From positions 2,294,001-2,358,000 of the forward strand of contig NC_016462.1 of NCBI RefSeq assembly GCF_000226115.1: 64,000 nt of DNA, read 5' to 3'. Shown here piece by piece: positions 35,593 to 45,669 of the stretch. A program made the position numbers and the translations under genes. Every line of letters starts with the position of its first letter. Position 1 is the first letter of the stretch. The DNA is from Thermothielavioides terrestris NRRL 8126. Lineage: Eukaryota; Ascomycota; Sordariomycetes; Sordariales; Chaetomiaceae. Below the pieces are notes generated by a model that was given only the letters and a program-made list of their open reading frames with translations, was not told where the DNA came from and did no database searches.

Positions 35593-35823
35593 GCGGAACA
35601 AGGCTACGAGATATTGCGTTTGAACCACTGCAAGCATTGCTTTGAAGACCAAGTAGGCGTGGCGTCTGGCTGGCGTAGCGTACAGAGAAAGTTCACGAAT
35701 AATAAGATACCTTTTCCAAGACGGGAAGAAGATTGATCCATTCATTTTCTTTACGCCCAGTGACGTGGCCCGTTGATACATGACCAGTACATTTTCCAAC
35801 CTCTTCGCCGAAAATCAGATTGC

Positions 35824-36853
35824 TTAGCCAGGCGGAAGCTGGCTGGCATCGACAACCTCGTCGGCCTCCTTCACAGGGGTATCCTCGTCAGGCCCGTACA
35901 GAGGAGAGCGGGGCAGCGCCATGAGACCGGTGCGGGCTGACTCGAGAATGCCGAAGGGAGCGATGAGCTTGAGGAACGAATCTATCCTGGATGGCTTCGC
36001 GGACCTGGACGGATGCCGGTCAGTTATGAGTCAGAGAAGTTGGGGGCGTGATGGACGAAGGATCCCAAGCTTACACCTCGACAATGCAGCTATTAGTGCT
36101 AATGTCCAGGACCTTGCCGCCAAACTGGTGGGTGAAGTAGGTGATGCTCTTGAGATGCTCGTGCTTGTGGCGCAGCGCCTCGCTCGCAGCCAGGCGGCTG
36201 GGGTGGAAGTCCTTAGCCGTTTCCGCGAGGCTAGAGTTGGTCTGCGCCTGGCTGTTCTCGGCTTCGGGCCCATCGGCAGCAAGCTCGCGGTGGTGGGCGA
36301 GCAGCTCCTCGAAATACTCGGGGCCGAGGATGTTGATCTTGGCCAGGAGCAGCTCGCGCTGCACGAGCGGAGCGTTGGTGTAGTCCAGGACGGCCCAGAC
36401 GGGAACAAGATCCTCCAGCTGCCGGCGCGCCTGCTCGACGACGCCGTCCTGGCCCGTGAGCACGATCGTCATGCGCGAGAGATCCTCCACCTCGGTGCTG
36501 CACACGACGAGCGAGTCGATGTTGAAGCCGCGGGCGGCCAGAATGCCGGAGACGCGCGAGAGCACGCCGGGCTCGTTCTGGACCAGGCAGTTCAAGACAT
36601 GGCGCTTGGGCGGAGCAGCTGACGGTGTCGGGGTCTCGTAGAGGATGTTGGAGACGGCCGCCTGGGCAGACCAAGCAGGCGGCTGGTCGACGGGAAGAGG
36701 AGCTTGGCGGCGACGGATGGCCTTGTAGGCAATGGCCGACGTCGAGCTGCTGTACCGGGCGCTAATCGACGGGGCCAGGCGGGGGACATCCCGAGCCTGC
36801 GTCGCTATCCTGCGCCATGCCGGGGAGGAGGCGAAGAGGCTGCGAGATGCCAT
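35824..36853 (-). CDS. ilv6: Acetolactate synthase regulatory (small) subunit Ilv6, mitochondrial
   Basis: Regulatory subunit of acetohydroxyacid synthase; it activates the catalytic subunit and confers valine feedback inhibition in branched-chain amino-acid synthesis. Exons 36853-36075 and 36004-35824 give 319 residues. The N-terminus MASRSLFASSPAWRRIATQA is a clear presequence. The ACT domain starts near residue 84 (RHVLNCLVQNEPGVLSRVSG, then RGFNIDSLVV). The C-terminal domain contains TYFTHQFGGKVLDISTNSC and, across the intron, IVEVSAKPSRIDSFLKLIAP and GILESARTGLMALPRSP. The donor at 36075/36074 (GTAAGC) was chosen over one two bases earlier because only it keeps this conserved frame. Promoter carries a CPC-1 box. 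Confidence 0.96.
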
Positions 36854-36968
36854 CTTCAGGAAGCAATTGCGAGGCCGGAAGGCCGCTGTGCTGGGAGAAG
36901 GTTGCGGTCCCAAGCCCTCCTCGCAGTTGTACGGGCGTCCAAATATGCAGTCGAGATGGTCACTCGAG

Positions 36969-36975
36969 TGAGTCA
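36969..36975 (-). promoter_or_regulatory. Gcn4/CPC-1 box upstream of ilv6
   Basis: TGACTCA on the minus strand, 116 bp upstream of the ilv6 start codon, in the spacer shared with the divergent KH-domain gene. Expected for a gene under general amino-acid control. Confidence 0.65.
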
Positions 36976-37487
36976 CCCCAAACCCAGGGGAGATGGGGTT
37001 GGAATGGTTGAAAAGTTTCCGACCGCCTCGGTTTGGTTGTCCGCATTGGCCAATTCCGCTGGCTGGGAGTCCAAGGGCTGGCCTCCGGAGCCGGTGCATG
37101 AGTGGGTCTGGAACCTCGATACCCAATCAGGAGAAATGATCGTCCGAGTTCCGTTTTATGGGGTAGTGGGGCTTAACATCTGGTCCTGCACCTTTGGGGA
37201 TGGGGTCCCGACCGTGCGGCAAAGTTGTGCACTGTGAAGCTCGCTGAAGTATCCTTGCGCTCTGGACAGCCTGTGGATTTTTCCAGGCCGGGTTCCTCGA
37301 GAGTTGGCGGACGGCTTTCGGTGAACCAACGGTGCTTTTATTCTTTGTGAATCGTACCACAGACAGTTCTCCCTACGCATACGGCCACCTTTGCGCTACT
37401 ACGCAACCCTTGATAGCCATCGACGTTTTCCGCTTCGCCAACCTTCTGCTCGAGTGACGGCTCATTACTGCGGAAAACTTGGACGTG
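36976..37487. promoter_or_regulatory. Divergent promoter region, ilv6 and KH-domain gene
   Basis: The rest of the 634-bp spacer between the two starts. No gene or other assignable motif. Confidence 0.45.
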
Positions 37488-39492
37488 ATGGACGACGCCG
37501 AGCGACGCGGCGCGAAGCGCTCTCGCTTCGACCAGACCGAACCTGAACCACGCCGCTCTCGGTTTGACCGCCGCTCTCGCTCGCCGCCGGCCCGCAAACC
37601 TGATTCCAACCGCGACCGTGAGCGTAGCCCTCTGTCGCGGCCCCAAGACTCACCGTCCGCCTCGAAGTCTCCGTCTGTCGACCCGGCCGCGGCTGCTGGT
37701 AAGCTTCTTTCTTCACGTCCTGTGCTCTGCGTTCTTGCATGGAATGGGCACGAGTGTCTGACCTACGCCTACAGCCGCTGCTGCTGCCCGTATCAATGCG
37801 CAAATCCAAGCACGCAAGGGCATTCAGCACGTCGACGTCCCCCCTATCCGCTCGAGCTCGGCAGGCAAAGCTGGCGCATCCGGTACCAGCACCATCAATG
37901 GAGAGATGTATATCTCTGATGGCGATTACATTAAGGATATCGAAGTCAATGACCTGCGCAACCGATACCTCCTCACAAAGGGGTCGACTCAACAAATGGT
38001 AATTTTTCCTTGGTTATCACACTGATCCGTGTCATCAGCTCCCTGGCCGTGGCTTCCGTGACAGCTCTCCCATGGCGCTCCTGTGCGGGATGGTCTTGCT
38101 TACTTGAAGCATGATAGCTTGCACAGGCTCACCCTCTTTTGCATCTGCTGACCTCGGCTGCCTGATCTAGATCAAAAAGGAAACTGGTGCCGGTACGCCC
38201 AACCTTGAACCTGCAACTACTGTTAGAGGACGCCGGTTGACTAGTTGATTTTCCAAAGATGTCACTACCCGCGGCAGCTACCTTCCCGACAAGAACATGG
38301 CTACCCCCTCGGTACGATCCTCGGTCTAGTCGGGTGTCTCGGAATTGGGCTAACGGGTCGGCAGAACCCGCCTCTCTATCTCCATGTCACCAGCACAACG
38401 AAGGAAGGATTGGAGAAGGCTGTTGCTATGATTGAGGAATTGATGAAGCAGGAACTCCCGCAGCTTGTCGACGAGCGTCGCTTCCGTCGCCGGGAGCAAG
38501 ACCGAGAGCCGGTCGAGCGCGATGAATTCGGCCGAGTAAGTGGCAGTCAGGTTCGTCTTGCCCAATGTCCGATGTCTGACTTTGAACAGCGAAAATGGCC
38601 CGAGGAGAAGATTCCGATCGGCTTGGAGCCGGTGCCGGGTTTCAATCTTCGCGCCCAGGTCGTGGGACACGGCGGGGCCTACGTCAAACATATCCAGCAG
38701 GAGACAGGCTGCCGCGTCCAGATCAAGGGCCGCAACTCCGGCTACGTAGAAGCGTCAACCGGCCGCGAGAGCGACGAGGATATGTATCTGCACGTGGCGT
38801 AAGTGTTGGTCTCACCGGGTTGGTCCGCGCTTTTCTAACGGTGTGTAGGGGTCCTGACCCCAAGATGGTCGAGAAGGCAAAGGAGCTCTGCGAGGACCTG
38901 CTAGCCAATGTCAGAGAGCAGTACGAGGAGTTCAAGAACCGCCCGCCCCGTAGCTACGGCGGCGGGGGGTATGGCGGGCGCGGTGGCGGCGACTCGTACC
39001 AGGGTTATAACCGCGACAGCCATCACCATAACAGCAGCCACAGCTACAGCAACTCTCCTGCGCCTGGAGCGGGCCCCTCGGCGTCGCCTCCGTCGTCGAC
39101 TAACACTCCGACGTCGGCGGCCGACTATGCAGCCCAATACATGCAGTATTACGGCACCGATCCGTACGCGGCGTACGGTGGCTACCAAGCATACGTCCAG
39201 ATGTATCAGCAATGGGTGGCTGCACAAGCCGGCCAAACTGGACAGCCGGGAGGAGGTGCTGCAGCTGGCGCTCCGGGTGCTGCAGCTGGCGCCCCGGGTG
39301 CCTCGGCATCCCCGCCGCCTCCGCCTCCAAGTGAGGCCGCACCCCCTCCTCCACCTCCTTCTGCAGCACCCCCGCCACCGCCCCCCTCGGGGCCGCCGGG
39401 AACAGGAGGATATAGCGCGGTATGTGCGATCCTGCAAACACTAGGCGCCCGTAATTGACTTGATTTAGGTGCCCCCGCCGCCCGGTCTTTGA
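37488..39492 (+). CDS. KH-domain RNA-binding protein, KHDC4/BLOM7-like
   Basis: Likely RNA-binding or splicing factor of the KHDC4 (BLOM7) type. Eight exons: 37488-37698, 37775-37998, 38171-38192, 38259-38311, 38365-38535, 38590-38798, 38849-39419 and 39469-39492, all in frame. The N-terminus is Arg/Ser-rich. The first KH region (VNDLRNRYLLTKGSTQQMIK) runs across introns through KETGADVTTRGSYLPDKN to NPPLYLHVTSTTKEGLEKAV. The second KH region is IPIGLEPVPGFNLRAQVVG, HGGAYVKHIQQETGCRVQIK and LHVAGPDPKMVEKAKELCED. The C-terminus has a Gly/Tyr-rich segment, a YAAQYMQYYGTDPYAAYGGY repeat-like segment and poly-Pro runs (PPPPPP). Exon 3 is only 22 nt. Family assignment rests on KH order and the tyrosine-rich tail. 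Confidence 0.88.
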
Positions 39493-40152
39493 GGGTTTCA
39501 CCCCGTCCTTCATACCATGCGCCATGGCCATGCGACCTGCATAATACTACAGCACCAGGCTGCTTGAGTGTAGGGCAAGCAACAGGAGGGTAACGGAAGT
39601 GAAGATTTAACAGGGACTGTTGAAGGGATCTTTTCCTAGCGCCGGCCCACGTCGGCATGCTACCCAAAACATGAGTGTTGTTATCCCAGGCTGTTTTTGC
39701 CATCTGTACAGGGAATTGTCGTGGGTGGTAGGACCAGCAGTCCGCTGGGGTTGGCTGGCTGAAGCTGTCGACCCTCGGACAAACAAGCAGTGGTTGTTGC
39801 CTTGGTTGTTTATCTTCCACTATGCGAGCCGGTCATTGGAGTCCTGGAAGTCATATGCCGCAGTTGTGGGGGACGAGAAAGCTAGACACTGCCACCTGCT
39901 TAATCGAAGCCAACCAGGAACAACGGGCCTGTATGGAATCATTTCTATAACTAAGAGACCACAGGTTGAACGAGCCCTGATGTCGGGGCTCAAAATATCC
40001 CTGCCATGTCTTCCATCATGTGCAACGGTAATAATACGAACATACCTTACCTACGCAGTACAGAATAGATTGAGTGGGGCGTTGCGCTGATGGGATCCAG
40101 CTCGGTGCCCCGCAACACCACTAATGCATCCTCATCAGCTCGCACGCCCACC
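39493..40152. other. Intergenic, TRAPPC13 upstream region
   Basis: A 660-bp spacer with the KH-gene 3' UTR and the TRAPPC13 promoter. No other feature seen. Confidence 0.45.
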
Positions 40153-41369
40153 ATGAGCCACCAGCGGTACCCATCCCACGATGCGGTCAAGGAGCCGCAT
40201 TCTGTGTCTTTAAAGGTCTTGCGGTGGGTTTCCTGACACCCCTCCCACTTGCGCCTTGAATACGGAATACAGACACTGAACCACTCAGCCTCTCGCGGCC
40301 GTCGCTCGTCGCGCAATACCCCCTCCAACCTCCTCTCTCCTCGCCGACCTCCCACCCGCCACCGCTCCCAGCCTCGTTGGCCTACAGTAATGGCGCCGGC
40401 AATGCCAGCGGCGCCAACGCCGACAACCCCCTCCAGCCGCCACCCACAAACCCAGCTCCCTTCGTGCTGAGCCCCATCCTCAACCTCCCCCCGTCCTTCG
40501 GCTCCGCCTACGTCGGCGAAACCTTCAGCTGCACCCTCTGCGCGAACCACGACATTCCCGAAGGCGCACCCCCCAAAACCATCCGCGACGTGCGCATCGA
40601 AGCAGAGATGAAAACCCCGTCCTCTCCGGCGCCCATCAAGCTCGCCCTGCTGCCCTACACATCATCCGACGCCAACAACGACGCCCCCACAACAACAACA
40701 ACAACAGCCGGCGTCGACCTCACCCCGCCGCACGCGACCACGCTGCAGCGCATCCTCGCCTTCGACCTCAAAGAGGAGGGCAACCACGTGCTGGCGGTCA
40801 CGGTGTCGTACTACGAGGCCAGCGCGCTGGCCGGCCGCACGCGCACGTTCCGCAAGCTGTACCAGTTCGCGTGCAAGGCGTCGCTGATCGTGCGGACTAA
40901 GCCCGGCGCGCTGCCGGCCCGGCCCGGGGGCGCGAGGCGGTGGGTGCTCGAGGCGCAGCTGGAGAACTGTAGCGAGGAGGGGATGCTGCTGGAGAGGGTC
41001 GGGCTGGAGCTGGAGCCTGGGTTGGCGTGTGTGGATTGCAATGGGTTTGAGGAGGGTGAGGGGATAGGGGGTGGTTGGGCTGGTGGGGAGGAGGGAATGG
41101 GTGAGGGGGAGGGTGACGGGGTGGGGAGGACGAGGAAAAGAGGCATGGGACGGCCGAGGAGAAAGAGGCCGGTACTGCAGCCTGGGGAGACGGAGCAGGT
41201 CTGCTTCGTGATCGAAGAAGAGGAGAAGGGCCGGGTGGAGGAGGTGGATGGAAGGGTGGTTTTTGGGGTGTTGCAGATTGGGTGGCGGAGTGAGATGGGG
41301 AATAGGGGGTTTCTGTCGACAGGGAAGCTGGGCACACGGTTTGTGAAACCCAAAATCGTAGACGGATGA
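40153..41369 (+). CDS. trappc13: TRAPP complex subunit TRAPPC13 (DUF974)
   Basis: Subunit of a TRAPP tethering complex acting in Golgi and autophagy-related traffic. Exons 40153-40223 and 40289-41369 give 383 residues. Exon 1 encodes MSHQRYPSHDAVKEPHSVSL and KVLR; joining it to RLSRPSLVAQYPL restores the family N-terminus, where fungal homologues have the same S-L-K-V-L-R-L-S-x-P-S-L pattern. The core contains LNLPPSFGSAYVGETFSC and TLCANHDIP, the DUF974 hallmark, then FRKLYQFACKASLIVRTK and WVLEAQLENCSEEGMLLERV. A Gly/Glu/Arg-rich insert (about 265-300) precedes the final strands, ending LGTRFVKPKIVDG. Opening the frame at 40377 alone would miss the true start, since that codon is TTG. Confidence 0.93.
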
Positions 41370-43206
41370 GGGAACAGTCAATGGCGTTTGATGGTTGGCT
41401 TGTCAGTCAGTTGACACGGTAACATGAGGTGTACGGGACTTGAATTATTCTCCTTGAGGGTGCTGACAACGCGATGGCTTCTGCCCTTGGGCTAACTACC
41501 TAGAAATATGGACGATGTGGCTTCGTCATTCCGGAGCAATGGAATTAGGAGTAGAGGTACTCCAAATTCAGAGTGCGAAGTAAGGTAGTCAATGTGTCAA
41601 TGCTGTTGTCTGCGCGACCACCACTTACACGCCTGGCATTACCTATCGGGTTGTGTTAAGATTCGAGGCACGGGACGGGATTCTCAGCCCGTCCCTGACT
41701 TTTGAAGGGCATATCAAATCCCCTAGCGACCCGGGCTTCCGGGTCGCAGCTTAGCCGACGGGTACGTGTTTGACATTAATATGCTCACGCGTCCGTCCTC
41801 CATCGCAGCCCCCTTGTATGCCTCAGAATCTACTGCAGAGGAACGCGAGACAGCTGCCGTGGCCCGACAACTCGCAGCTTTCCAGTCAACGAATGAAAAC
41901 ATCTGCTTCTTTTTTGCGAAACATGTTGCTTGCATTCCTTCGGCGATTATGGATCGTGACAGGTGCTTGTCGTCCAAAGTGGAGCCCGAATCCGTGTCGT
42001 CGATCCCGCCGTTGTTACACCATACACCGCAAAAATGGAAACGGACCGGAGTACTACCACAGAAGGAAAGGACTGGGAGCACGGCTCAGCTATAGCACGC
42101 CTCGCTAAGATCGGGCCAGAACGGCAGCGTGAACCAGGTTTTCGGAAAGCCCTCCCGTGACTGAGTTCGTGATCAAACGGACCGGCGACTTCTACACTAA
42201 CTACCAGGTAGGTAGCCTTTCGTGCCGTCTTCGCAAGCGTGCCTTGGACGGGCGAGGTTCGAGTCTGGATCGGATACTAAGCACAGCAGGCTAACTCGAA
42301 ACCAAGTTCACCATGTCTGTCCGCCCGAGATGCAACGGCGTTGCAGCTGTGGGGTGGCTCGGTCTACCCAACTTGTTTGCATTGATCCTGCGTGCATTGG
42401 CTGGCTGGCTGGTTCGTGAATCAAAGCACTGATAGCTGGAGAGTTGCCTGTTCGGGAGGACATATAATAGTTACCGAGTATGCGATGGGCTTGTTGGTGA
42501 GCCCGACCGGTCACGGGCCGGTGCCGGTAAACGGCTAATAATCACTTGCCATGCAGCCTTCATCCAGGGCAATTTCGGCATGAAGGGAGAGCTCGCACCA
42601 TTCATCCATGATGGCAGATGTTGCGAGTGCGGGTGGGTAGCTGGTGCTGAATGATCAACACGTCCCGCCCAAAGGTCGGTCGGTATCGCTGTTTCATGGC
42701 GATCTTGGCAGAACGATCGAGCAACAGGAAATTCCAGGGTCTTGATCTGCTGCAACTCCCCCACACATGCCATTCTTTGAATCGGGTCTTGTGGAGACCC
42801 CTTCTTGCGGATCGTCGCCGATACTGTGGATGTATTCCGTACACTACACGGAAGCTCCCAAGGGCCACCGCGGCCGGCTTCTCTGATCGATTGGACGTGT
42901 TTAAAATGTGCACAAAGACACCGTACGATACTAAGGTATATATCTGTACGGAGGATTTGTGCGTATCGGACCATGTTTGGGTCGTGGATGCTTACAGGGA
43001 TGGCTGCGGCATGCTGACGCCTATCGCCATCAAGCCCGCTGCGTCTGCGGGTTGATGGTGCTGTGGATGGCACCGCATAAATTTCCTCGACTCAGCGGGC
43101 GGGAGACTCCTCCATGCGGGTGGGTTGGCGGTAGCGAGAGCTGCACCGCAGATGACCGCCAGTTGATCACCTCCAACGCGATGGAGATGTACAGTAGTGT
43201 ACTCTG
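41370..43206. other. Gene-poor block, left part
   Basis: The first part of a 4.3-kb region with no recognisable gene. Open frames reach 200 residues (42471-43073, minus) but show no domain, no intron logic and odd composition. The sequence near 43181-43220 is a cluster of short palindromes of the AGTGTACT type. Confidence 0.5.
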
Positions 43207-43218
43207 TAGTGTACACTA
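43207..43218. repeat. Palindrome TAGTGTACACTA, copy 2
   Basis: Second copy, embedded in a 16-bp perfect palindrome TGTAGTGTACACTACA (43205-43220), preceded at 43194-43203 by a related AGTGTACT motif. Confidence 0.8.
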
Positions 43219-44150
43219 CAGTACCCATCAGGATGCCGTCATCTGGCTGTCCCTCGAACAGGCTAGTGCTAGTGTAGCGCAGTATTGTAGACACCGAACG
43301 ACGTGGAGCTGCCATGTGTCGCCCAGTTGACCCCATTCTCAAGAAGCAACCCCCTTGCAGCTTTCCCAAGACGACTCGGTTTCGCACGCTTCTGTCCTAC
43401 CTCAGGCGGCTGGTCGGCTGCAGCAAGCGGCGTCAACGCGTCAACGCGGCGTCGAGGCTGGTAGCGGCCTAACGAACAAGCCAGCACCCTGACTATTGCA
43501 GGGATGTAGCCTTGATAGAACTGGATTGGATGAACCTCCAATCGAGCGCATTACTGCGAGGACGGCGTCTTCCCTCAGCAACGATGAACGCGGTTGTCAA
43601 CTTACCTAGTCAACGTAACGCACGCGAACCTTGAAGACGCAAGAGGAGCAGACGGCGGTGGAGTCTTCCGGGTTGGTGACGAAACACGCCGACTGATCGC
43701 GAAGGTGGAAGAGCTTCCGAGGGGGCCGGCCCCCCCGATTTTCCCCTCTGTGTCGTGCAGTTGATCGGCAGAGTGCGGTCCCGTTTCGGATTCTTGGGGT
43801 AACCTTGGATGCGGCCCCGGTCACCCTCCACGAAGCGTTGATCGTTTTCGGTCCAGTCGGGAAGTGCCTCGTGTTGGGGAGAACCGCCCGGAATCGAGGA
43901 AATCATTATCATCAGGGTAAATATTGCTTGCATGCGAGGATACGGAAATAATCTTGCTTCCCCCAAGAGATTGAAACGCTGTCCACGAACAACCTCGGAA
44001 CCCTTCCCAAGGCGCGGCGACTTGACCGATTCGTGATGGGGAGCTTGCAGCTCCACGCACACGACGGAGGACACGACACGGAGGTTATCTGGCAGGTGTG
44101 GGCCACTCCAAAATCGTTGCCTGTCCAGAACGCATCCCACTCCGGGTCGT

Positions 44151-44528
44151 CGTTAAAGAGGTCCCGCCAAGACTAATTTCGGAGACTGCCGCTTACAAGT
44201 ATTTACAATCGCCACGGGGTGAGCGGAGCCGCGACGACTTCGAGCAACATCAACAACGAGAATTGCTAAGACTCGTAGCAACAGCTTCGCGAAACCTCAA
44301 CCAAATCGAAAAAAAAGAAAACGAAGTTAACCCGCACCCTAACCTTGACCCTCACCCTAACTATAACCCTCACCCTAACTAGCGGGGGGCTGGCGCCGCC
44401 CCCCGTACCCCCGGCGAACTAACCCTTGGCGATAGTGCAAACCGCTTGGCGGTCTTAGCGGGGTACTGACGCTGTAAAAACATTGCCGACAATTGGCCGA
44501 AATTAGTCTTGGCGGGACCTCTTTAACG
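44151..44528. mobile_element. 378-bp element with 32-bp perfect terminal inverted repeats
   Basis: The left repeat at 44151-44182 and the right repeat at 44497-44528 are perfect reverse complements. They start CGTTAAAGAGGTCCCGCC. The ends include TTAA, which might itself be a TTAA (piggyBac-like) target duplication with the repeat starting at AGAGG; a longer duplication is not visible. There is no coding frame inside, so it is MITE-like. The interior holds telomere-like CCCTAA repeats and a G/C-rich patch near 44383-44410. Confidence 0.75.
44331..44380 (+). repeat. Interstitial telomere-like repeats
   Basis: Several CACCCTAAC/ACCCTAACC units, partly in an 18-bp period (CCCTCACCCTAACTATAA). 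The Sordariales telomere unit is TTAGGG, so these are degenerate telomere-type repeats. They lie entirely inside the inverted-repeat element. Confidence 0.65.
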
Positions 44529-45669
44529 TCTACCCCACTCCGGTAACCGCGTAGCCGCCTCCACTTGGTTAACTCCTGAGTTGAGCTCCACGCCCCTGAG
44601 GATGCGGCTGCGCCCCACTTGGAACGCAAGGTGATGCTCGTTCGTGCTCTTCTCTGGAGGATGGGTTGAGGAAGGGACACGACATTGCAGAAGAGACAAA
44701 AGATCCGAATTGCCCAGAGAGGCCAATGTCAAGCGAGGGATGGTCTAGCCGGTGTTGTTGCATATACGTTAGCACTTTAATGTATATGATCGATGATGTG
44801 TTATCCCGCGATTTACCGACTTGGGATGCGTGCATGCAGAAACAGAGAGGTACTGGACACTTCACTACCACACCACCACTGAACAGATTATAACGTTACC
44901 AACCAGGGCGTCTGGGCCTAGCGCGCTAAGGACGCAGGGGCTCGAGAAAGGGTGGCGCACCTCCTGCAGCTCTATTAATGTACTGTAGTGTACACTAACG
45001 TTACAGGGGTTCAACATTTAGGCCTAAATGCAGATGCAGTGCGGGCAGGCAATTCAACCTGGAACCTCGCCGTCGGGCCACTACACGACGTAGCAAAAAA
45101 ATAGTTGAGTGCCCACGATCGCCTCGCCGGGTGCTCTCGACGCACCAAACCTTGGGATCTCCTTGCGAGCCAGGGCTAGACAGCACCTGCTGAGGGAAGT
45201 CAGGTCTCAATTCTGGGGTCTTGCGGTCGCAGTTTTCCCGAAACTGATCCGTCCCAACCTGACCCTCGTGAGCCTGTTCCCGGGCGATCTTCCAGATCGA
45301 TTGGAAGCGACCTCGCGCCTCCTGCTCGATTGTCCCACCCATTGCTTTTCATTTTTCTCGTCCGAGACCGCAGTCTGCCAATTCCAAGGGCCCGGGCTGG
45401 TACCGTGCATTTGACGTTGCACGTTCGCTGGCGGGCAGGGCTCATTCGTTTCTGGCCAGCGCCGTTGGGACCGGGAATCGAGCCGAGCGTGCGGTTGCAC
45501 CAACTCGCCTTCATTGACTGCATTACTCACGCGGGTCTCACCAACCACCCCGCGCTGGGCACGATACCGAGCACCGACCCGAGTCGACAGGCGACCACAG
45601 CTTTGCCGAGGCAGCACATCGAACCGAGAGGCAAAAAGAAGCAAACGACGCTTGCACAAGTGATGTATC
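44529..45669. other. Gene-poor block, right part, and DENN gene upstream region
   Basis: No gene supported. One palindrome copy lies at 44986-44997. The last ~500 bp before 45670 are the promoter and 5' UTR side of the DENN gene. Confidence 0.45.
44986..44997. repeat. Palindrome TAGTGTACACTA, copy 3
   Basis: Third identical copy, in the context TACTGTAGTGTACACTAACG. Confidence 0.8.

Noticed and set aside
42471..43073. 200-codon minus-strand frame in the gene-poor block
   Set aside because: No recognised motif, overlapping frames of equal quality on both strands, and no supporting neighbours; could be chance.
44331..44380. CCCTAA repeats considered as a chromosome end
   Set aside because: They are degenerate, only about 50 bp long, and lie inside a small inverted-repeat element with genes on both sides.
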